Assembly (NCBI GenBank): GCA_938004375.1
Contig: CALKWH010000204.1
Span: forward strand, 1-5,002
Length of the DNA stretch: 5,002 nucleotides
Source: an uncultured Pseudomonadota bacterium
GTDB lineage: Bacteria > Myxococcota_A > Polyangia > HGW-17
Reading direction: 5' to 3'
The notes under the pieces are model-generated. The model had not been told where the DNA came from, did not search any database, and saw only the letters and a list, made by a program, of their open reading frames with translations. Shown piece by piece: positions 1 to 5,002 of the stretch. A program made the position numbers and the translations under genes. The number at the start of each line of letters is the position of its first letter. Positions within the stretch are counted from its first letter, which is position 1.

Positions 1-1083
1 TGGGCGCCGCTGGTGGATCGCTACCACTGGCCGCGGCTGGGGCGGCGCACGAGCTGGATCCTGCCCATGCAGATCGGTCTGGCGGTGTCCCTGGCGCTCA
101 CGGGCTGGTTCTCGGACCGGCTCGACGTCAACGGCCTGGTCCTGGCGCTGCTGGTGGTGAACTTCTTCGCGGCCACCCAGGACATCGCGGTGGATGGTCT
201 GGCCGTGGACCAGCTCGCGCCCGAGGAGCGCGGCCACGGCAACGCCATCCAGAGCGCGTCCTACAAGATCGGCATGCTCGGCGGCGGCTTCGGGCTCACC
301 CTGGTGCTGCAGGCGGTGGGCCCCCGGGGGTGCTTCTACCTGATGGCCGCCTGCGTGGTCGCCGTGATGCCGGTCATGCTCCTGATCCAGGGAGACCGGG
401 CGGCCCCCGGGGAGGAGCCCGCGGCGCCCGTCACCTGGCGGGTCGTGGCGGCCTCGTTCCGCGAGTTCGTGGCGCGCCCGGGCTTCGGCTGGCTGCTGCT
501 GTTCCTGCTCACGGTCAAGGCTGGGGACGCCGTGGCCAATCCGCTGTACCGCCTCTGCCTGAAAGACGCCGGTTTCACGTTGTCACAAATCAACTGGGTC
601 ATGAACCTGCTGGGTATCGTCGCCACCCTGTGCGGCTCGCTGTTCACCGGGTTCCTCATGGTCCGTTACGGCCGGCTGCGGTGCGCCTTGGTTGCCCTGA
701 CGGGACAACTCGCGGCGTACCTGGCCTGGGCGGTCCTCGCCGCCGGGATCCCGCCGTTCTCCGGGGGGCCGCCCCTGCCGGCCGTGGCCGTGGTGGCCGT
801 CCTCGAGCACGCCACCTCGGGCATGATCACGGTCGTGGTCTTCACCCTCATGATGGACGCCGTCGCCGTCGGCGCGGCCGCCGCCCAATATACGCTGTTG
901 ATGTCCCTGCATCTGGGCATTCAATATCTCATGGGGATTCCCTCGGGCTCCATCGTCGACTTCACCAGCTACTCCGCGGCCTTCGCGGTGGCCGGCGGCA
1001 TCACCCTGGCCGTCGTCGGGCTGCTCGTCCCCATGCGCCGCGCCGGGGTCTTTCGCATCGGGACCGGGGAGCGGTCCGGATAG
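1..1083 (+). CDS. MFS transporter, PAT/AmpG-like family, 5'-truncated
   Basis: This is the 3' part of a major facilitator superfamily permease. The frame is open from base 1 (it begins W-A-P-L-V-D-R) and stops at TAG 1081-1083, giving 360 codons. PAT/AmpG proteins are usually a little over 400 residues, so roughly the first 50-60 residues (the first one or two helices) lie outside the window; the GTG at 13 is not the real start. Family signs are WAPLVDRY followed by LGRR, then the strong TQDIAVDG motif near residues 59-66 and LAPEERGHGNA just after it. About ten hydrophobic helices follow, with a loop around residues 128-145 that fits the central loop between the two halves. The family includes AmpG, which imports anhydro-muropeptides, and acetyl-CoA transporters; the substrate here cannot be told. 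It acts in the inner membrane. It is separated from the next gene by a gap with its own promoter, so a functional link is not implied. Confidence 0.88.
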   Translation, partial: WAPLVDRYHWPRLGRRTSWILPMQIGLAVSLALTGWFSDRLDVNGLVLALLVVNFFAATQDIAVDGLAVDQLAPEERGHGNAIQSASYKIGMLGGGFGLTLVLQAVGPRGCFYLMAACVVAVMPVMLLIQGDRAAPGEEPAAPVTWRVVAASFREFVARPGFGWLLLFLLTVKAGDAVANPLYRLCLKDAGFTLSQINWVMNLLGIVATLCGSLFTGFLMVRYGRLRCALVALTGQLAAYLAWAVLAAGIPPFSGGPPLPAVAVVAVLEHATSGMITVVVFTLMMDAVAVGAAAAQYTLLMSLHLGIQYLMGIPSGSIVDFTSYSAAFAVAGGITLAVVGLLVPMRRAGVFRIGTGERSG

Positions 1084-1111
1084 CCCTCGGGGCGCGTGCC
1101 CTCGCCGCCGG

Positions 1112-1133
1112 GTCGGTCTTCCCGACGCCTTTT
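1112..1133 (+). terminator. weak intrinsic terminator candidate after the MFS gene
   Basis: GTCGG (1112-1116) pairs with CCGAC (1122-1126) around a five-base loop, and GCC plus four T residues follow (to 1133). The stem is only 5 bp and the T run is short, so this is a marginal Rho-independent terminator. Its position 29 bases after the MFS stop and just before the promoter at 1138 is sensible. Confidence 0.3.
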
Positions 1134-1137
1134 CAGC

Positions 1138-1165
1138 TTGCAACCCCTTCGGTTCCGTCCATAAT
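1138..1165 (+). promoter_or_regulatory. sigma-70-type promoter of the pseudokinase/ABC operon
   Basis: A TTGCAA box (1138-1143, 4 of 6 to TTGACA) is separated by 16 bp from CATAAT (1160-1165, 5 of 6 to TATAAT). It sits in one of the few AT-richer patches of a very GC-rich window and points at the downstream gene. Transcription would start near 1171-1174, giving a leader of about 50 bases before ATG 1222. No operator-like palindrome is evident around it. Basis: sequence match to the known consensus; activity is inferred. Confidence 0.5.
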
Positions 1166-1198
1166 ACGTAGGTCTTTTCCAACCAGGACGTTGTCAGC

Positions 1199-1234
1199 AT
1201 GACGTCCACAGGAACCCAGAAATGCCCCGATTGA
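1199..1234 (+). other. possible 11-codon leader ORF overlapping the pseudokinase start
   Basis: An ATG at 1199 opens a tiny frame (MTSTGTQKCPD, TGA 1232-1234) that runs past the ATG at 1222 in another frame. An AGGA (1185-1188) lies 10 bases upstream. It could be a leader peptide or could tune initiation of the downstream gene, but a chance ATG is at least as likely. It has no run of regulatory codons typical of attenuators. Confidence 0.12.
1210..1214 (+). promoter_or_regulatory. ribosome binding site of the pseudokinase gene
   Basis: AGGAA lies 7 bases ahead of ATG 1222. No other in-frame start codon occurs between the upstream in-frame stop (TAA 1162-1164) and 1222, so this site and the ORF limits fix the start. 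Confidence 0.6.
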
Positions 1235-2877
1235 ACCCCGGCGACCAGCTCTCGAACCAGTACCAAATCGTCAGTCACGTCTCGGCCAACCGCTGGGGCG
1301 AGAAGTACAAGGCCATCCGCCTCAGCGATCAGCGATTGGCCGAGATCCAGTGCCTGGATCGCCTTGCCGGGATCAACAAGGCCGGAGTTGACCTGGTGTT
1401 CTCGGTGGCCGAACGGATGGTCGGTGTCGTGCACAAGCACCTCGTCGAGGTGTACGGTTGCGCCGTGGATCCCCGGTCCCGCGTCCCCTACGTGGCCCAG
1501 GCGTGGACCGAGGGCCAGCTCCTGTCGGATCTGATGCTCAAGAAGTTCCCGGTGGGCGCGCCACCGGCCACCGTCCGCCGCATCGTGACGCCCGTCGCCC
1601 TGCTTCTCGACGACGTGCAGGACGCGTTCTTCCACGGGTTCCTCAACCCGAAGTGCATCTTCGTGAGCTCCCTGGGGCGCGTGAAGGTCAGCGAGTTCGG
1701 CTGGCTCTGCGCCTGCTCGGCCCACCTTGATCCCGGCCTGCTGCTCGAGCCGGCGGACCGGCCTTATCTGGCTCCCGAGTACGCCCGCACCAAGCCCGAT
1801 CACCGGGCCGACGTCCACAGCCTGGCCCAGCTCGCCCACGTGCTGCTGTCGGGCCGGCCCGCGGGCGCCGACGGCACCCCCGAGCTCAAGGAGGAGACCC
1901 CTCGCGAGCTCGTCGAGGCGGTTCAGGGCGGCCTGCTGCCCGATCCCGAGTTGCGCTATCCCACCGCCGGGGCGCTGCTCGAGGCCATGCGGATCTCCCT
2001 GCTCGGGACAAAGAAGGCCAGCAAATCCATGATGATGCTGGACCTGCTGCGCACCTTCGCCGAGGAGGGCGAGGAGAAGAAGTACATGGTGCAGAAGGGG
2101 CGGCTGGACTACGGCCCCTACAGCGGACAGGAGATCCGCGAGAAGTTGTGCGACGAGGAGATCCTGCCCGAGCACGTGGTGGTGACCATCGCCACCGGAG
2201 TGCGAAAGAAGGCGCTCCAGCACCCTGATTTCACCGACTTCGTGCACGAGTACCAGCGCCGTATGGAGCTCAAGCGCCGCGAGGAGGCCGAGAAACAGAC
2301 CACGGTGCAGGAGAAGCGCCAGTCGCGCACCCTCAAATTGACCGTTGTCCTCGGCCTGGCGGGGCTCGCGGCAGTGGCTCTATCGATCATCCTTTACCAG
2401 TCGGTCACCAAGGAGTCCGGCGGGCGCGGGAAGCGCTCCATCGGTGGCGCCTCGGATCTGGCCGTCGAGACCGACGTGGGGACCGACATGGGCGGCCCGA
2501 CCTCGGCCATGAAGGCCGGCGGCGTCCGCAAGAAGCGCTCGAAGACCGGCGGCGGCGGGGGCGGCGGCGGCGGATACTCCGGCGAGGAGATCAAGGTCTA
2601 CGCCCTTGACAGCCTCGAGCTGCCTCGCTCGGTGATCAACTCGGTCGTCAACCGGGACGTGATCATGCAAATCTCTGGCGCCTGCATCCCGCCCACGGGC
2701 ACCGTCGTCATCAGTTATCAGATTGACGGTCGCCGGGGCCGCATCCGCTTTACCTCGGCCAAGCTCGATGGCGAGGCGAGCCAGAAGATCGCCTCCTGCG
2801 CCCACGGCATCCTGAAAAACCTCGAGTTCCCGCCGCTGGAAACCGACCTCTCCGGTTCGGGCTCCATCCGGTACTGA
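1222..2877 (+). CDS. transmembrane pseudokinase with GYF_2-like segment and probable AgmX/TonB-like C-terminal domain
   Basis: A 551-residue protein. Residues 14-260 follow the Ser/Thr protein kinase fold in order: YQIV at the first strand, a broken glycine loop (S21, N23, G26 where GxGxxG is expected), AEIQ with Q43 in place of the VAIK lysine, HGFLNPKC (138-145) in place of HRDLKPxN, and SEFG (157-160) in place of DFG. The APE motif (184-186) and the helix-F Asp (D197 in RADVHSL) are kept. All catalytic residues are therefore lost: a pseudokinase. Residues about 287-320 look like a GYF_2 domain (KKYMVQKG, YGPYSGQEI). A charged helix (341-370), one membrane helix (about 373-393), a disordered linker with nine glycines (443-451) and a probable AgmX/TonB-C-like domain (about 458-551, Cys 488 and 526) follow. 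Topology should be kinase-like domain inside, C-terminus in the periplasm. It probably heads an operon with the ABC transporter genes. Role unknown; a scaffold or regulator of that transporter is inference. Confidence 0.85.
   Translation: MPRLNPGDQLSNQYQIVSHVSANRWGEKYKAIRLSDQRLAEIQCLDRLAGINKAGVDLVFSVAERMVGVVHKHLVEVYGCAVDPRSRVPYVAQAWTEGQLLSDLMLKKFPVGAPPATVRRIVTPVALLLDDVQDAFFHGFLNPKCIFVSSLGRVKVSEFGWLCACSAHLDPGLLLEPADRPYLAPEYARTKPDHRADVHSLAQLAHVLLSGRPAGADGTPELKEETPRELVEAVQGGLLPDPELRYPTAGALLEAMRISLLGTKKASKSMMMLDLLRTFAEEGEEKKYMVQKGRLDYGPYSGQEIREKLCDEEILPEHVVVTIATGVRKKALQHPDFTDFVHEYQRRMELKRREEAEKQTTVQEKRQSRTLKLTVVLGLAGLAAVALSIILYQSVTKESGGRGKRSIGGASDLAVETDVGTDMGGPTSAMKAGGVRKKRSKTGGGGGGGGGYSGEEIKVYALDSLELPRSVINSVVNRDVIMQISGACIPPTGTVVISYQIDGRRGRIRFTSAKLDGEASQKIASCAHGILKNLEFPPLETDLSGSGSIRY
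2548..2574 (+). repeat. GGN codon run encoding poly-glycine linker
   Basis: Nine consecutive glycine codons, mostly GGC with one GGG and one GGA, encode residues 443-451 of the pseudokinase protein. They lie between the membrane helix and the periplasmic domain, where a flexible spacer fits. Simple triplet repeats such as this can change in length by slippage, but copies stay in frame. Confidence 0.85.
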
Positions 2878-2882
2878 CCGTG

Positions 2883-3617
2883 ATGTCTCCCATGACCGAG
2901 AATGTCCAGCAAGCCTCCGAAGCCGCGGTCGAGCTCCGAGGCGTCACCGTCCGTTACGCGCGGCAGGTGGCCGTCGACGGGCTCTCCTTCTCCCTGCGCA
3001 GGGGCGAGTGCGCCACGCTGCTGGGCCTGAACGGGGCGGGCAAGACCACCGCCATGCGCGTACTCACCGGACTTTTGGCCCCCGACGAGGGCGCAGCACG
3101 CGTGTTCGGTACCGATCCCCTGACCCAGGCGGTCCAGGCCCGCCGCCGGTTCGGCTACCTGCCCGAGGAGGGGATCCTGGACGGCCAGCTCTCCCTCGCC
3201 GAGCACTTGTCCCTGGCGGCCGCGCTCCATGGACTGGCCCCCGGGCAAGCCCTGCGGCGTGCCGGTGAGCTCGTGGAACGCCTGTCCCTCGGGGACGTCC
3301 TGCGCCGCCCCGTCGCGGGTTACTCCCGCGGCTTCAGGCAGCGCGCCGCCCTCGCCGTGGTTCTGCTCCACGACCCGTCCTTCGTCATCCTCGACGAGCC
3401 CGTGACCGGCCTGGATCCCGAGCAACAGGCGGCCTTCCACGAGCTCGTGCGCGGGCTCGTCCCCGACCGGGTGGTGTTGCTCAGCACCCACCTGCTGTCC
3501 GAGGCGCGCACCCTGGCCGACCGTGTGCTCGTGCTCGCCGCCGGCCGCCTCACCTACGATGGACCAATGGTCGACGATGCCCGTCTGCGCGAGGCGCTCA
3601 TCGGGGAGGGGGCGTGA
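2883..3617 (+). CDS. ABC-2 type transporter ATP-binding protein, GldA/CcmA-like
   Basis: The ATPase subunit of an inner-membrane ABC transporter, about 244 residues, one complete nucleotide-binding domain. Counting from GTG 2880: Walker A GLNGAGKTT (49-57), Q-loop region YLPEE (93-97) with Glu where Gln is common, signature YSRGFRQR (148-155) of the YSxGxxQR type found in ABC-2 exporters, Walker B FVILDEP (168-174), D-loop GLDP (177-180) and switch His in STH (H204). All catalytic residues are present. The start is uncertain: GTG 2880, ATG 2883 and ATG 2892 are in frame and none has a good Shine-Dalgarno, which suggests translational coupling to the pseudokinase stop at 2875-2877. ATG 2883 is chosen as the first ATG. 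Its stop overlaps the permease start (ATGA), so the two are co-translated partners. The closest family by context is GldA of GldAFG-type transporters; NatA- or NosF-like ATPases are alternatives. Substrate unknown. Confidence 0.9.
   Translation: MSPMTENVQQASEAAVELRGVTVRYARQVAVDGLSFSLRRGECATLLGLNGAGKTTAMRVLTGLLAPDEGAARVFGTDPLTQAVQARRRFGYLPEEGILDGQLSLAEHLSLAAALHGLAPGQALRRAGELVERLSLGDVLRRPVAGYSRGFRQRAALAVVLLHDPSFVILDEPVTGLDPEQQAAFHELVRGLVPDRVVLLSTHLLSEARTLADRVLVLAAGRLTYDGPMVDDARLREALIGEGA
3605..3609 (+). promoter_or_regulatory. ribosome binding site of the permease-GldG fusion gene
   Basis: GGAGG within the end of the ATPase gene lies 7 bases ahead of ATG 3617, which overlaps the ATPase stop codon (TGA 3615-3617). 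This supports 3617 as the start and indicates translational coupling. Confidence 0.7.
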
Positions 3618-4957
3618 TGAGGCCCTTCTTCCACCTCCTGCGTCGCGAGTGGATCAACCAGGCGACCCGCCCGGCCCTGTACGTCTTGTGCATCGCCTAC
3701 TGGGTCATCAGCGGTTTTCTGGCCTTCAACGTGCTGCTCGACGCGGCCGTGGTCACCCTGCAGCCGTACTTCCAGATCGCCCCCGTGCTGTTCCTGCTCT
3801 TTACGCTCTCGATCACCACCGGACAGTTGAACCACCGGGCAGACCAGCTCGACCTGCTGCGGCTCATGCCGGTGTCCCCAGCGGTGGTGGTGGCCGCGCG
3901 CTTCCTGGTCGTGCTCTCGATCCTGCTCGTCGCTCTCGTGGGCGCCGCCGCGGTCCCGGTGGCCGTCTCCATCGCCGACTGGGGCAGCTTCGACCCGGGC
4001 CAGCTTGCCTCGGCCAGCTTCGGACTGTTCCTGCTAGGCGCCGCCTTCTCGGCCGTGGGGCTGGCCGTGGGCGCCTATGCCCGATCCCAGACGGCGGCCT
4101 TCCTCGTAGCCTTTGTGGTCGTGTTCCTGTTCTGGATTCCGGACCGCTTCGCCGTGCTGGCCCCCGAGTCGGTTCGGGGCGCCATTGCCCAACTCTCCTT
4201 CAACACCCACCTCTCCAACTGGTCCCGGGGGCTGCTCTGGCTGCCTGACCTGGCCTACTTCCTCACCTTCGCCGTGCTGGGTCTCTCCCTCGCCGCGGCC
4301 GGGTGGGAGAGCTGGCGCCTGCGCCGCCCCTGGCCGCGCCGCGTCACCTGGCGCCTGCCCGCCGGGATCCTCCTGCTGGTGCTGTTCCAGCTCGTCGCCC
4401 TGCGCTTCCCCCTGCGCTGGGATCTCACCTCCGAAGGCCTGCATACCCTGGATCCCGAGAGCGCCCGGGTGGTGGCCAGCCTGAAAAAAGACGTGAGCGT
4501 GCTGTTCTTCCGCTCCCGCCGGCTGCCCCGGGAGCTCGCGCCCGTCGCCGGGGATGTGGCGGCCCTGCTCCACGAATACGCGCTGCGATCGGGGCGCCTG
4601 ACCGTTCGGACCCTGGAGCCGGACGTTGATCCCGAGGCCGCCGCCCTCGCCCGGTCCTACGGCATCAGTGAGATGGAGATCGGTCGTCGCTCGGCGACCG
4701 CGACCACGGTCAACCGCGTGACCTTCGGCCTGGCCCTGGTCTGCGGCGGCACGGTCGAGACGATCCCGGACGTGACCGATCCGCGCGCTCTGGAGTACGA
4801 GGTCACCTTCCGGCTCAAGCGCTTCCTCTCGGGGCGGCGCAAGGTCGTGTTCACCTCCGGCCACGGGGAGTTCCCCGAGAAGCCCGAGGATCCCCGCGGC
4901 GGCTATGACCGACTTTTCGCGGCGGTGACCGAGTTCGAGTTGGTCCGGCAGTCCGGG
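3617..4957 (+). CDS. ABC-2 permease fused to GldG/ABC_transp_aux domain, 3'-truncated
   Basis: An open frame of 447 genuine codons with no stop before the sequence turns into adapter. Residues 1-235 are an ABC-2 permease: an N-terminal amphipathic stretch, about six helices (roughly 20-41, 54-69, 95-119, 134-154, 158-174, 212-230), and after helix 2 the loop LDLLRLMPVSP (78-88) that matches the conserved GldF-type 'LL..Pv' segment. A seventh helix (about 249-265) leads into a GldG-like part: RWDLTSEGLHTLDPES (267-282), LPRELAPVAGDVAALLHEY (303-321), the FGL...GG segment (370-378), ALEYEV (391-396) and TSGHGE (413-418). These are landmarks of the GldG/ABC_transp_aux family, normally encoded apart from GldF. 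The rest of that domain and its usual C-terminal membrane anchor are missing. The protein pairs with the ATPase just upstream, whose stop overlaps its start. Substrate unknown; GldAFG is needed for gliding in Flavobacterium, but relatives are common in non-gliders. Confidence 0.85.
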
Positions 4958-5002
4958 AGATCGGAAGAGCACACGTCTGAACTCCAGTCACCGAATACGA
5001 TC
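4958..5002. other. Illumina TruSeq adapter plus index (sequencing artefact)
   Basis: Bases 4958-4991 match the 34-nt TruSeq read-1 adapter (begins AGATCGGAAGAGC, ends CCAGTCAC) without a mismatch. Next come an 8-nt index, CGAATACG (4992-4999), and ATC (5000-5002), the first three bases of the constant segment that follows the index. This is untrimmed library sequence at the contig end, not genome. The true junction may be a base or two off if the genome happens to share the adapter's first bases. Confidence 0.98.

Noticed and set aside
1061..1077. A perfect 6-bp inverted repeat (GGACCG / CGGTCC, 5-base loop) at the end of the MFS gene.
   Set aside because: It lies inside the coding region with no T run after it. 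Short GC hairpins are expected by chance at this composition, so it was not called a terminator.
330..1202. A 290-codon + strand frame overlapping the MFS gene in another phase.
   Set aside because: It is Arg/Gly/Pro-rich without any domain, while the overlapping frame carries conserved transporter motifs and helices.
583..2247. A 554-codon open frame on the - strand opposite the MFS gene end and the pseudokinase gene.
   Set aside because: It spans two well-supported + strand genes and the promoter gap. Its translation is low-complexity (rich in G, H, E, Q and R) with no recognisable domain, and such long antisense frames are usual in GC-rich DNA.
3159..3173. Loss of the canonical Q-loop glutamine in the ABC ATPase (YLPEE in place of YLPQ).
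   Set aside because: Glu at this place is common in GldA/CcmA-type ATPases (GYLPEE is a frequent form), and the other catalytic motifs are intact, so it does not indicate an inactive protein.
3523..4484. Alternative + strand frames over the permease region (3523-4248 and 4113-4484).
   Set aside because: The frame from 3617 has a strong ribosome binding site, ABC-2 helices and GldG motifs. These others are Pro/Arg/Ser-rich shadows that look prominent only because the real gene has no stop in the window.
1..4957. CRISPR arrays, tRNA or rRNA genes, IS elements, phage genes, or a toxin-antitoxin or defence island.
   Set aside because: No regularly spaced repeats, transposase motifs, terminal inverted repeats, tRNA-like cloverleaf or rRNA sequence were seen. 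The window is filled by ordinary transporter genes and one regulatory-type gene.
4034..4972. A 312-codon open frame on the - strand at the contig end.
   Set aside because: Its start codon lies inside the sequencing adapter, its composition is shadow-like, and it is antisense to the clear permease-GldG gene.

Overview
The window looks like the end of a contig from a high-GC Gram-negative bacterium. The GC richness, a degenerate Ser/Thr-kinase-like membrane protein with a probable TonB/AgmX-type periplasmic tail, and a GldA/GldF/GldG-type ABC transporter suggest Myxococcota or another former deltaproteobacterial lineage. This placement is inference; no rRNA or marker gene is present. All supported genes read left to right on the + strand.

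Layout. (1) 1-1083: the 3' part of a PAT/AmpG-type major facilitator transporter, cut by the window start. (2) 1084-1221: an intergenic gap with a weak terminator-like hairpin, a good sigma-70-like promoter (TTGCAA-16 bp-CATAAT), a possible 11-codon leader ORF and a clear ribosome binding site. (3) 1222-2877: a 551-residue single-pass membrane protein. It has a pseudokinase domain in which every catalytic residue is substituted, then a GYF_2-like segment, a charged helix, one membrane helix, a poly-glycine linker and a probable AgmX/TonB-like C-terminal domain. (4) 2883-3617: an ABC-2-type ATPase (GldA/CcmA-like). (5) 3617-4957 and beyond: a polypeptide fusing an ABC-2 permease (GldF-like) to a GldG/ABC_transp_aux domain, truncated at its 3' end. 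(6) 4958-5002: not biological. It is the Illumina TruSeq read-1 adapter with an 8-nt index.

Genes 3 to 5 look like one operon: the first gap is only a few bases, the second junction is an ATGA overlap, and the only visible promoter lies ahead of gene 3. The working picture is an inner-membrane ABC-2 transporter made of an ATPase plus a permease-GldG fusion, co-expressed with a transmembrane pseudokinase that could sense, scaffold or gate it.

The most interesting biology is the pseudokinase-GYF-TM-AgmX architecture next to a Gld-type transporter. The most important technical point is the adapter, which stays in frame with the last gene and would add 15 false residues to the predicted protein.
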